A DNA stretch of 64,000 nucleotides, taken from assembly GCA_051278195.1 (NCBI GenBank), contig JBNMQM010000001.1, positions 310,001 through 374,000 of the forward strand. The letters are read 5' to 3'. A model generated the notes under the pieces. That model saw only the letters and a list, made by a program, of their open reading frames with translations, searched no databases and was not told where the DNA came from. The position numbers and the translations under genes are program-made. Below are positions 35,522 through 43,900 of this stretch, one piece after another. Numbering within the stretch: position 1 is the stretch's first letter; each line of letters begins with the position of its first letter. This stretch comes from JAHRVQ01 sp051278195 (lineage in GTDB: Bacteria; Pseudomonadota; Gammaproteobacteria; Pseudomonadales; Azotimanducaceae).

Positions 35522-36919
35522 ATGAGTAGCGATATGAATCAACTGCAAGCAGATTATTTGGTGGTCGGCAGCGGCGCCATGGGCATGGCTTTTACCGATG
35601 TGGTTCTAAAAGAAACAGATAAAACGGTTTTGATGGTGGATCTGCATGATCGACCAGGTGGTCACTGGAATGATGCGTATCCATTTGTTCGCCTGCATCA
35701 ACCCTCCGCTTTCTACGGTGTTAACTCGCGAAAACTTGGTAACGACACGATTGATGCCGTTGGTTGGAATGCGGGTTTGTTTGAATTGGCTTCTGGTTCT
35801 GAAGTGGTTGCCTATTTTGATCAAGTGATGCGTGAGCAGTTCATCCCTAGCGGGCGCGTACAGTATATTCCCAACTGCGAATATAAAAGCGACGGATCAA
35901 TTGCGTCCCGTGTGTCAGGCAAAACCTGGCAGGTAACCGCAGCAAAAACTGTCGATGCAACCTACATGAATGTCACAGTGCCTTCGGTGACCAAACCCAA
36001 ATACGAAATTGCTGCGGACGTCACATGCGTGCCTCTAAATGAGTTACCGAAGCGTGCCAACGCGACTGCGCATTTTGCTGTGATCGGTGCGGGTAAAACC
36101 GGAATGGATGCTTGCCTTTGGTTGCTTAGAAATGAGGTTGACCCCGACCGCATCACCTGGGTGATGCCGCGTGACTCATGGATGTTGGATCGTGCCAATA
36201 TTCAACCCGGTGAACTTGCGGGTAACGCGGCTTCAATTTTTATACAACAGATGCGAGTAGTCGCGGAATCAGAGTCCGTCGAGGATTTATTTGAAAAGGT
36301 GAATGAACTCGGCTCCCTAATTCGCTTCGACGACGAGGTAAAACCGACGATGTATCGCTGCGCGACTGTGACGACCGAAGAGCTAGAACAACTTCGTCGA
36401 ATCAAAAACGTTGTAAGGCAGGGACGAGTGAAATCTTTGCGGGCAGGAAAAATTGTGCTTGATGAGGGCGATGTAGAGTTGCAGGGAGAAACTCTTTTTG
36501 TTGACTGTACGGCTGATGGGCTAGAGCGCCGCCCAGTAAAAAGTGTTTTTGAGGGTGATCGGGTCACACTTCAAGCCGTTCGTACTTGCCAACAAGTTTT
36601 TAGTGCTGCGTTCATTGCCCATTGTGAAGTTGTATTTTCTGACGAAGCAGAAAAGAACAAGATCTGTACGCCTGTGCCTCATCCAGATAACCACATTGAT
36701 TTCCTGCGCACTACATTGGCCAATGCTATGAACGGTATGGTCTGGGCACAATATCCCGATCTGCAGACTTGGCTAGTTGATTCGCGTCTCGATGGGTTCT
36801 CTGCGCCGGACATGCCAGCGCCTGACCCTGCTGCGAGTTCTAACTTTGCGGCGGCGGCAATGGTGGCTGCGCAGAAATTGCAACAGTATATCGCCGAGGC
36901 TGAAGCCCAGGGGCTGTAG
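35522..36919 (+). CDS. FAD/NAD(P)-binding oxidoreductase, flavin monooxygenase-like
   Basis: 465 aa. FAD Rossmann motif VVGSGAMGMAFTD (about 14-26), DLHDRPGGHWNDAYPFVRLH (FMO/BVMO-like), and a second nucleotide motif VIGAGKTGMDACLW (about 188-201) for NAD(P)H. The FMO identifying FxGxxxHxxxY/F motif is not evident, so it may be an oxidoreductase and not a true monooxygenase. Cytoplasmic. Substrate unknown. The ATG follows a repeat of GAGTGGCGATAT-like sequence. Convergent with a serine hydrolase gene. Confidence 0.85.
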   Translation: MSSDMNQLQADYLVVGSGAMGMAFTDVVLKETDKTVLMVDLHDRPGGHWNDAYPFVRLHQPSAFYGVNSRKLGNDTIDAVGWNAGLFELASGSEVVAYFDQVMREQFIPSGRVQYIPNCEYKSDGSIASRVSGKTWQVTAAKTVDATYMNVTVPSVTKPKYEIAADVTCVPLNELPKRANATAHFAVIGAGKTGMDACLWLLRNEVDPDRITWVMPRDSWMLDRANIQPGELAGNAASIFIQQMRVVAESESVEDLFEKVNELGSLIRFDDEVKPTMYRCATVTTEELEQLRRIKNVVRQGRVKSLRAGKIVLDEGDVELQGETLFVDCTADGLERRPVKSVFEGDRVTLQAVRTCQQVFSAAFIAHCEVVFSDEAEKNKICTPVPHPDNHIDFLRTTLANAMNGMVWAQYPDLQTWLVDSRLDGFSAPDMPAPDPAASSNFAAAAMVAAQKLQQYIAEAEAQGL

Positions 36920-36923
36920 TCGG

Positions 36924-36956
36924 GGGTTAGGTGAGGGTTAGCTGAGGGTTAGGTGA
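36924..36956. repeat. Three tandem 11-bp repeats (GGGTTAG-type)
   Basis: GGGTTAGGTGA at 36924-36934, GGGTTAGCTGA at 36935-36945, GGGTTAGGTGA at 36946-36956, directly after the FMO-like stop codon and before a convergent gene. One base differs in the middle copy. The G-runs are spaced so that the strand could form a G-rich structure. Confidence 0.9.
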
Positions 36957-36987
36957 GGCCTAGTTAAGAGACTCCAGCCTTACGCCA

Positions 36988-38274
36988 CTAGCCAAGTTCA
37001 GCGACGCACCTTAAAGCTTCCGCCTGGTAAGATTTGCCTCTTTCGTTGAATAAGTCGAGCACATTGAGCGACGTCGGCACGTAACCAAAGCCGATCTGAT
37101 GCTCAGGCTGCCACTGAAAGATTGATCCGCCGAGGCCCATCCAGCCAAAATATCCTTCTCGACCTGCATTAAATGCTTGTGCTGCAGCGCCTGGAGGCGC
37201 GATTTTTGGGAATTGGGCAAGCCCGCCTTGGGTGAAAATCGTATTTGAAAACCCCATATCTCTTTCTAACGGCTCGCCGTGCAGCGCAGTCCAGGCGTCG
37301 TCGTTTAGATATTCTGTGCCGTCCCAGCTGCCACCCAGTGACATAACCGCTGCGAGTTTAGCCAGCCCCCGTGCTGAACCGTTGGCATTTGCAGAAGGCG
37401 TTTCTCCCATCGCAACCGCTGGCTCGTTGAAAAATGCGATTTTGTCCATACCGGTAAAAGGTGGTGGCGTACCCCGCGTGGTGCCCTTTCTCATTTGCGG
37501 CAACAGCCGGGCAAGTTTGGCGATAATCTGAAATATATTCAGTTCCATTCTTCTGCCCATAAACTTGGGTATTAGGCTTTGTTTGAAAATGAAACCGGGT
37601 CGCACGGGAGAAACTTTTGAGATTCGAGAGAGTTCGTCTTGCTTGATGCCAATGATGATGTCTATGTCTAAGGGACCGCTGATATCTTCACGATAGAACT
37701 CGCCGATAGTGCGCCCGGCTGGATCAACGCGGCGAAAAACTTCGTTTACGATCCAGCCCCGGGTGATTGCGTGATACTCTCGGGTGCTGCCGCCATCAGG
37801 TCGGAATTTTTGCGGGTGCGCTTCGATGATGCTGCCAATCTTGTTCTGCTTGATGTTTTCGGTCAGCAAGTGATCGGGGTCGATTGAGACGTTAAACGCG
37901 GCTAGGCCAGCTTCGTGCCTCATAAGCTCAGCAACGGTAAGCGCTTCCTTACCGTTGGTGCCAAATTCAGGCCAGTATTCTGTTATTTTTGCATCGTAGC
38001 TCAGTAGCCCTTTACCCACGAGAGAGGCTATCGCAATTGTTTCGAGGCTCTTGCCGCTACTGAATATATTGGCGATGGAGTCACCTGAGAAGTCTTTGTC
38101 GTCAATGGCTGTTGACCAGAGGTCAACAACCTTCTCTCCGCGATGATAGATGCAGAGCTGGGTATTTTTCTCTTCGAGTGTCTGCATATTTTTCGTGTAT
38201 AACGATTGCACAGATTCAAACCCCGGTGCTACCGAGCCGTTGATTTGAATATTGTCGCCGCTTTGATTGCTCAT
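36988..38274 (-). CDS. Serine hydrolase, beta-lactamase/EstB family
   Basis: 428 aa. Catalytic S72-S-G-K75 (SxxK) in IFSSGKSLETIAIAS and Tyr in REYHAITRGWIVNEVFRR, the layout of esterases in the class C beta-lactamase/DD-peptidase fold (EstB, LACTB-like). GYFGWMGLGGSIFQW near the C-terminus is in the place of the third motif. No signal peptide seen, so probably cytoplasmic; likely an esterase. Convergent with the FMO-like gene. Confidence 0.9.
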   Translation of the reverse strand: MSNQSGDNIQINGSVAPGFESVQSLYTKNMQTLEEKNTQLCIYHRGEKVVDLWSTAIDDKDFSGDSIANIFSSGKSLETIAIASLVGKGLLSYDAKITEYWPEFGTNGKEALTVAELMRHEAGLAAFNVSIDPDHLLTENIKQNKIGSIIEAHPQKFRPDGGSTREYHAITRGWIVNEVFRRVDPAGRTIGEFYREDISGPLDIDIIIGIKQDELSRISKVSPVRPGFIFKQSLIPKFMGRRMELNIFQIIAKLARLLPQMRKGTTRGTPPPFTGMDKIAFFNEPAVAMGETPSANANGSARGLAKLAAVMSLGGSWDGTEYLNDDAWTALHGEPLERDMGFSNTIFTQGGLAQFPKIAPPGAAAQAFNAGREGYFGWMGLGGSIFQWQPEHQIGFGYVPTSLNVLDLFNERGKSYQAEALRCVAELG

Positions 38275-38450
38275 TGATTGACTCCGAGTGTTCTGTCTAC
38301 TTTAGCACTTGTTTACTGCATGAAATTTTAACGGTAGAGAAATTAGGTAGCCTCGGCTGTCGTGAGCAGTAGTGCACCGATTCCGTAATTAATGAAGTAC
38401 CGCTATCAGGAGTAGCCATTATAATGAGATCAGAATGCTGGCAGAGTTCG

Positions 38451-39599
38451 TTATGACCTGGCAGTTAACTGCACCATCAGTTCATCTGGTCCGCCTAAAC
38501 CGCTCATTTCACTTCGGTCGGCTTGCACCAGTGAAATTTTGGAGAAGTTATTGACCAGCGAGGCAACGGCAATTTCACCTTCTAGTCTTGCCAGGTGTGC
38601 GCCCAGGCAAAAGTGAATGCCAAAGCCGAACGCGAGATGTGGATTTGGGTCCCGGTCGATGACAAATTCATCTGGTCGATCGAATACGCGTTCATCTCGG
38701 TTTGCTGATGCCATCATGGGGATGACGATTTCGCCCTTTGGAATCGTCACGCCGCCGAGTTCAACGTCTCGGGTGGTGCGCCGCGCGGTAGCGGAGAAGG
38801 GCGAGTAGAAGCGCAATGCTTCTTCGACAAAGGTGGGGATCAAAGCGGGGTTTTCATATAGCTGTGGCAAGGTCTCAGGGAATTCATCGAAAACGCGTAC
38901 TGATGCGGTGATCAGTCCAGTGGTTGTTTCATTTCCTGCAATCAGCAGTAAGCGGCAAAAACTGAGGAGTTCCTCGTCCGTGAGCATGCCTTCTTCGGTC
39001 TCTGTTTCAACCAGCCGCCCTAGCAAGTGATTCATTGGGTTTGTTCTGATTTCTTCGATTTCTTTTAGAAAGTATGCGCCCATTTCTTCGCCTGCCTTGA
39101 CGGCTTCGGGGCTAGGCACACCAAACAGGATGTCACCAATATTGCTAAAAATCGCATCGGACCATTTTTTGAAGGTTTGAATGTTGCCGTCCTGGACACC
39201 CAGCATATGTGCGATGACGGCGACGGGGAGTGGTGCGGCTAGAGCGCTAACGAGGTCGGCGGTCGGATGCTGCCGCATCTCGCTAATCAGTTCATCACAA
39301 CGCTCTGTGATCAGTGCCCTTTGTTCTTCTATGTGAGACGGTTTGAAAGCACGGCTGACGAGTTTGCGCAGGCGATTATGGATGGGTGGGTCGCTAAACA
39401 ACATGCTTGGCGTGGTGCGTTCTTCCGGTGGCCGTATCGATACGTCTGACGAGAATGTCTTATTGTCTTTCAAAACCGAGTGTACATCAGCGTGACGCAT
39501 GACCTGCCAAGCACCGCCATCGAATTTAGAAACAGGCGCTTCTTCTCGCAGCTTTTGATATTGGAGATAAGGGTCGACTGCAACTTCGGATTCGCTCAT
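38451..39599 (-). CDS. Cytochrome P450 (short bacterial type)
   Basis: 382 aa, shorter than the CYP153-like gene. Motifs: FSDPPIHNRLRKLVSRAFKP, I-helix LLLIAGNETTTGLITASV, K-helix EEALRFYSP, and heme loop FGFGIHFCLGAHLARLE with Cys331. Sequence style is that of CYP107-like or similar soluble P450s. Substrate unknown; redox partners are not encoded nearby. The upstream region 39600-39695 contains a near-palindrome around AGTATACT at 39662-39675. Confidence 0.92.
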   Translation of the reverse strand: MSESEVAVDPYLQYQKLREEAPVSKFDGGAWQVMRHADVHSVLKDNKTFSSDVSIRPPEERTTPSMLFSDPPIHNRLRKLVSRAFKPSHIEEQRALITERCDELISEMRQHPTADLVSALAAPLPVAVIAHMLGVQDGNIQTFKKWSDAIFSNIGDILFGVPSPEAVKAGEEMGAYFLKEIEEIRTNPMNHLLGRLVETETEEGMLTDEELLSFCRLLLIAGNETTTGLITASVRVFDEFPETLPQLYENPALIPTFVEEALRFYSPFSATARRTTRDVELGGVTIPKGEIVIPMMASANRDERVFDRPDEFVIDRDPNPHLAFGFGIHFCLGAHLARLEGEIAVASLVNNFSKISLVQADRSEMSGLGGPDELMVQLTARS

Positions 39600-39695
39600 G
39601 CCTAAGATTTTCCTGATTTTATGTTGGGGTAAGTTGATGTCTTGATTCGTGTATTGATTGGTTCAGTATACTAAAAATACCGAAAGAAACGCGCG

Positions 39696-40268
39696 TTAAC
39701 TGGTCGCGGCGCTCGAAGTGAGGGTCAGGCAAAAGGTATTGATCCGCTCGAAAGTGTTCGCCAGTTCGCGGGCAATTTGCAGACGTTCATCAATATTAGG
39801 GTCCGACACTCTTAGCGTGACATGGGATAGCAGGTTGTTCAGGTTGTGCTGAATGTCACCAGAGGATATCGTTTGCTGGCTTTTAGCTGCTTCACGTTCT
39901 GAAATCGCATTTTGAAATCCAACGTAGTAGAACGCCTGTTTACGCTTCAATGGCAACATAACGAGTCGGTTCAAAAATGGTTCCTGAGATTGTCGATAGT
40001 TGATGACGTCGACGCATGCTGCCTCTTTTTCAGAAAAAGCTTTGCTCATGATCTGGGTGGTTTCAGGGCTGGTTAACGGGCCTTGAAGAAAACGAAGGTT
40101 CTTACCAACGGTGTCGTTGCTTTGATATCCAGTTTGTACAGTGAACTGTCTGTTGACATATAAGCAAGGCTGGCGCGGGTCATTAATGTCGACGATTGTC
40201 AGACAATCGTGAAACAGATCGCCAGTTGATCTTAAAATTCTCAGCAACGGGTCAGTAAAATGTACCAT
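39696..40268 (-). CDS. LOV-like PAS protein lacking the photoactive cysteine
   Basis: 190 aa. Residues about 20-125 follow the LOV pattern: YVNRQFTVQTGY, GKNLRFLQGP at 55-64, VINYRQSQEPFLNRLVMLPL and YYVGFQNAISERE. LOV photoreceptors have GxNCRFLQ; here Leu58 replaces the Cys that forms the flavin adduct. After it, residues 138-180 (DIQHNLNNLLSHVTLRV) look like a histidine-kinase dimerisation helix with His141, but no ATPase domain follows. Could bind flavin without adduct photochemistry, or act as a redox or ligand sensor. Confidence 0.85.
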   Translation of the reverse strand: MVHFTDPLLRILRSTGDLFHDCLTIVDINDPRQPCLYVNRQFTVQTGYQSNDTVGKNLRFLQGPLTSPETTQIMSKAFSEKEAACVDVINYRQSQEPFLNRLVMLPLKRKQAFYYVGFQNAISEREAAKSQQTISSGDIQHNLNNLLSHVTLRVSDPNIDERLQIARELANTFERINTFCLTLTSSAATS

Positions 40269-40491
40269 CGGTGTATTTTACGCCAATGAATTCCTAATGT
40301 CTGTTCGCGTGTAGCCACAAATCCAACAGACTTATAGCGAGCCGAAGGCGATCAGTCATTCTGCAACAGTGTGACTGGCCGGAGGCAAATTACCGCGGTG
40401 AGTCCTCGCAGTCGTTTATCCGGTGCAATCTGCATTTGCCCTGCGATCAGGATAGACTTAGCCTCCGTTTTTAAATGCCGACAGCTAGATC

Positions 40492-42303
40492 ATGAATGCT
40501 ATCGAAACACCTGAACAGCGGACCAAAGGCGCAACGATGCGTCCTTTGCGAATGCTGGTGCCTTTCATTGCACCCTACAAAGGCACGATGCTGTTGGCAA
40601 TGGTTGCGTTGCTGGTTTCATCTGCGGCAATGCTGGCCATGCCGATTGCGGTTCGTAATGTCATAGATCACGGCTTTTCCGTTGAAGACGCGGCGAATGT
40701 GAACCGCTATTTCCTCGTCCTAATGTTGTTTGCCGTGATGATTGGCGTTTTTGGCGCGGCGCGTTCTTACTTCGTTAACTGGCTAGGCGAGCGTGTTGTT
40801 GCCGACCTGCGCGAACGGGTTTTCCGTCATGTACTGCGGATGGATCCGACCTTCTTTGAGGTGACGAAAATTGGCGAGGTGTTGTCACGGCTGACGGCTG
40901 ACACGACTCTGATTCAGTCCATCTCCGGCGTTGGTGTCTCGATCATCTTGCGCTCATCGATTCAGTTTGTCGGTGCGCTGGCATTATTAGCCTATACCAA
41001 CCTGGAATTGGCGGGCATTTTGCTGATTATCCTACCGCTTATTTTCGCGCCGATTTTGCTCATTGGTCGCTGGGTTCGACAGTTGTCACGAGCATCTCAA
41101 GATCGTGTTGCAGATGCTAGCAGTCAGAGTTCAGAGATTTTACACGCGGTGCAAACAGTCCAAGCATTTGTGAATGAAGATCGGGAAGCACTGAGGTTTG
41201 CTGACACCGTTGAGCAAGGCTTTACAACAGGGATACTGCGCACAAGAGTCCGTGCGTTGTTCACAACCGTGGCGTCGACCGGTGTATTTGGGGCTTTGAT
41301 TTTTGTGTTGTGGCTGGGTGCCAGAGATGTCCTTGCCGGCGAAATTACTGGCGGAGAACTGGGTCAATTTGTTTTGTATGCGATTTTTGTTGGCGTCTCC
41401 GCAGCAGCCTTAAGTGAAATATGGGGTGAACTGCAGCGCGCCGCTGGCGCCATGGAGCGGCTATCGGAATTGCTCATGCTAGAGCCTGCGATCAAATCTC
41501 CAGACCATCCTAAGGCGCTACCATCGCCTTGTGTTGGCGAGGTGACGCTGTCCAACGTCATGTTCCGATATCCCTCAAGACCACAAACGCTAGCTGTGAA
41601 TGACTTCAGTCTGAGCATTAAGAGTGGTGAGCATATTGCTCTGGTGGGTCCCTCTGGGGCTGGAAAGACCACAATCTTCCAACTTCTATTACGGTTTTAT
41701 AACCCGGATGCCGGCATGATCCTGCTGGATGGTGTTGATATCACAGAAACCGATCCACAGGCGATTCGAAGCAGAGTCGGCATTGTGCCCCAAGACACAA
41801 CAATCTTTGGCGCCAGTGCGGCGGACAACATACGTTTTGGTCGTCCCGATGCGACTGACGAGGAAGTCAATGCTGCAGCAAAAGCCGCATCCGCTCATGA
41901 ATTTATTGAACGCTTACCTGAGGGCTACGACACCTACTTGGGTGAGAAGGGCACACGTCTCTCCGGCGGTCAAAAGCAGCGAATTGCCATTGCCCGCGCC
42001 ATCCTTAAAGATCCTCCAGTACTCCTTCTTGATGAAGCCACCAGTGCGCTTGATGCTGAAAGTGAACGGTTGGTGCAGGAAGCTTTAGATAAGCTTCAGG
42101 AGGGTCGCACGACAATTGTTATTGCACATAGATTAAGCACAGTACAAAAGGCTGACAGGATTGTGGTGTTGGACGAGGGCAAAATTCTCGATGTCGGCCG
42201 TCATCAAGAGTTGATGGTCCGTGACCCAATGTATAAGCGCATGGTGGAATTGCAATTCGGCCATCACAGCGGTGAACCAGTCGACCACGTAGTTTCTTCG
42301 TAG
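40492..42303 (+). CDS. ABC transporter, fused permease/ATPase (MsbA-like exporter)
   Basis: 603 aa. Type-IV exporter half-transporter: six membrane segments (about 25-320) and an ATPase with Walker A GPSGAGKTT, signature LSGGQKQRIAIARA, Walker B LLLDEATSALD and H-loop IAHRLST. Expected to homodimerise in the inner membrane and export lipid or a hydrophobic solute. Standing alone on its strand; substrate cannot be inferred. Confidence 0.93.
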   Translation: MNAIETPEQRTKGATMRPLRMLVPFIAPYKGTMLLAMVALLVSSAAMLAMPIAVRNVIDHGFSVEDAANVNRYFLVLMLFAVMIGVFGAARSYFVNWLGERVVADLRERVFRHVLRMDPTFFEVTKIGEVLSRLTADTTLIQSISGVGVSIILRSSIQFVGALALLAYTNLELAGILLIILPLIFAPILLIGRWVRQLSRASQDRVADASSQSSEILHAVQTVQAFVNEDREALRFADTVEQGFTTGILRTRVRALFTTVASTGVFGALIFVLWLGARDVLAGEITGGELGQFVLYAIFVGVSAAALSEIWGELQRAAGAMERLSELLMLEPAIKSPDHPKALPSPCVGEVTLSNVMFRYPSRPQTLAVNDFSLSIKSGEHIALVGPSGAGKTTIFQLLLRFYNPDAGMILLDGVDITETDPQAIRSRVGIVPQDTTIFGASAADNIRFGRPDATDEEVNAAAKAASAHEFIERLPEGYDTYLGEKGTRLSGGQKQRIAIARAILKDPPVLLLDEATSALDAESERLVQEALDKLQEGRTTIVIAHRLSTVQKADRIVVLDEGKILDVGRHQELMVRDPMYKRMVELQFGHHSGEPVDHVVSS

Positions 42304-42345
42304 TTGCAGGCTCTGGGCTTTTACTTCTGGGCTCTTGTTTTTGAA

Positions 42346-42369
42346 CTTAGATCTTCGTTCTAAGGTTTT
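42346..42369. terminator. Weak hairpin between convergent genes
   Basis: CTTAGA (42346-42351) and TCTAAG (42359-42364) pair around a 7-base loop, followed by GTTTT. It lies between the stops of the ABC exporter and the 2TM protein gene. Short AT-rich stem, so only a candidate. Confidence 0.35.
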
Positions 42370-42374
42370 AGCAT

Positions 42375-42896
42375 TCAGCTTTTGTTGTCACGAGCGGCCT
42401 GGTCGTAATAGTCGAACTTACTGCTGGTCACAAAAGCTTCAAGTTTTTCTAATTCGCGAACCACTTCTTCCTTGTTGGCGTCGTTAGCCGCTTCCCCACG
42501 TGCCTGCATTGAAGCGATTTTATTCTGCGCCTTGACCAGATTTTCTTTGCTTTGCAGTAGATCGGGGTCGATGGCCTTCCAGTCAACGCTCGACAGAATG
42601 GCGATCAACGTTTCGGTTCGCTCAGAAATTCGATCCAACTCTTCCTGTGTTGTCGTCCAGCCCGTGAGTTCCTGCATCTTCCGCTCTTCCCATTTCGGAC
42701 TACTAAAAAAGACCGAAAATGCATGGCAGACAATACCGATACCCCAGCCACCTAAAGGATAAATGAACCACAATGTGTGGGCGCCTGTTGTGAGGTTAAT
42801 CGCGATCAAAAAGAGGTTCACCGCGACATAAGAGGCCAGGTGTGAGTAGAAGCCTCTTAGTTCCTCAACACGTTCTTTAGCCTGTTCTTGATTCAT
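42375..42896 (-). CDS. 2TM-domain protein with C-terminal coiled coil
   Basis: 173 aa. Residues about 5-85 match the 2TM domain: RVEELRGFYSHLASYVAVN, two membrane helices (about 20-37 and 45-65) and an amphipathic WEERKMQE helix. The rest (about 85-170) is charged and helical, with heptad-like spacing. 2TM domains are often attached to histidine kinases but also occur alone. No catalytic residues. Confidence 0.82.
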   Translation of the reverse strand: MNQEQAKERVEELRGFYSHLASYVAVNLFLIAINLTTGAHTLWFIYPLGGWGIGIVCHAFSVFFSSPKWEERKMQELTGWTTTQEELDRISERTETLIAILSSVDWKAIDPDLLQSKENLVKAQNKIASMQARGEAANDANKEEVVRELEKLEAFVTSSKFDYYDQAARDNKS

Positions 42897-43061
42897 GATG
42901 CGTGCTCTTGGTTGGGCGTAAAGTTAGCTTGGCTATCTCTGCTGATACAAACTATTCCTGTCTACACCGGCGGTGCAATGCTTGTGCCAATCAGAAAAGC
43001 ACAGCAAAACAGGGTGTTAGAGTTGAAAGGGTGTTGGGCGGTTGGCTCAGTGCACGTATTT

Positions 43062-43295
43062 TTAGCCATCTTCGCCAGTATCGGGATTATGGCTGTCGGG
43101 GCTGTAAGCCAGGATTTCTCCAGGCTGACAGTCAAGGTAAGCGCAGATTGCTGCCAGAGTTTCAAATCTGACACCCTTTACTTTGCCCCGCTTCAGCAAC
43201 GAGAGGTTTGCTTCCGTAATTCCAATAGCAGCCGCTAAGGTCTTGGAGCTAACCTTTCTTTGGGCCAAAACGACATCAAGATTAACGATAATCAT
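43062..43295 (-). CDS. Cro/C1-type HTH regulator (YozG-like)
   Basis: 77 aa from ATG 43295. Helix-turn-helix: SSKTLAAAIGITEANLSLLK at about 16-35, then RFETLAAICAYLDCQPGEIL, the end common to this short XRE family. The frame is open for a further 118 codons upstream, but that part overlaps the DUF2975 gene in another frame and is not real. Starts 2 bases after the DUF2975 stop; the DUF2975-plus-HTH pair is a recurring module, thought to sense a signal at the membrane. A perfect palindrome upstream of the pair may be its operator. Confidence 0.9.
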   Translation of the reverse strand: MIIVNLDVVLAQRKVSSKTLAAAIGITEANLSLLKRGKVKGVRFETLAAICAYLDCQPGEILAYSPDSHNPDTGEDG

Positions 43296-43297
43296 AA

Positions 43298-43786
43298 CTA
43301 AATAAATGACTCGTTTTCTTGCTGAAGCCGGCTTGCCGCGCGCAAGATATGTACCACGATAAGCAACAACACCATCATGCAAATCTGCCCCGCGCGAATA
43401 TCGAATGCAATGTCTTCCTGCTTCAGAAAATAGTAAGCGTAGATCGATAAAGCCTGATCTAACAAAAAACTTGTGAAGTACAACCAGCCGAGCCAGACAA
43501 AACAAGTGACGACGGGAGCATCGAAAAATACCCCCCGCGAAAATGTTTTGAACAATTGTGAAATCCAAAATACGGAGGTTAGCAACAGTAAGGCATTGAG
43601 TGCCATGAAAATGGTAAGACCTGGCTCGGACCCAGGTCCTGCTTGCCATGCACTGGCCAGCACCTCGTTGCCGAAGGTGGCTGTGACGGGGCCTAGTCCG
43701 CCGGTAATCAACAGGACCGCCGCACCAATAGGAAAAAGCCAGACGAGCCAGCGTAAGATGCGGCTCAGATTTTGAATGTATGTCAT
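43298..43786 (-). CDS. DUF2975 membrane protein
   Basis: 162 aa, four hydrophobic segments at about 15-35, 55-75, 85-115 and 125-145. Family recognised by pattern and by its partner, the short HTH regulator 2 bases downstream. Function not established. ATG start; the 114 bases upstream contain an 8-3-8 palindrome shared with the divergent retropepsin-like gene. Confidence 0.85.
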   Translation of the reverse strand: MTYIQNLSRILRWLVWLFPIGAAVLLITGGLGPVTATFGNEVLASAWQAGPGSEPGLTIFMALNALLLLTSVFWISQLFKTFSRGVFFDAPVVTCFVWLGWLYFTSFLLDQALSIYAYYFLKQEDIAFDIRAGQICMMVLLLIVVHILRAASRLQQENESFI

Positions 43787-43834
43787 ATGGCGAATAGTAC
43801 CCCGTCAGAAAATATTATGGTACTGCGATATTTA

Positions 43835-43853
43835 ATTATTGTTTTACAATAAT
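43835..43853. promoter_or_regulatory. Perfect palindrome, candidate operator of the HTH regulator
   Basis: ATTATTGT (43835-43842), spacer TTT, ACAATAAT (43846-43853): a perfect 8-bp inverted repeat midway between divergent start codons at 43786 and 43901. The adjacent short XRE-type regulator is the obvious candidate binder. A TATACG -10-like element lies at 43864-43869. Confidence 0.55.
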
Positions 43854-43900
43854 AAAAAGTTGTTATACGATGCCGTGACTATTGTTGCCTGGGTCGCCTT

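Noticed and set aside
43296..43649. N-terminal extension of the HTH regulator to 195 aa
   Set aside because: It overlaps the DUF2975 gene in another frame and has no family similarity; the family length fits the ATG at 43295.
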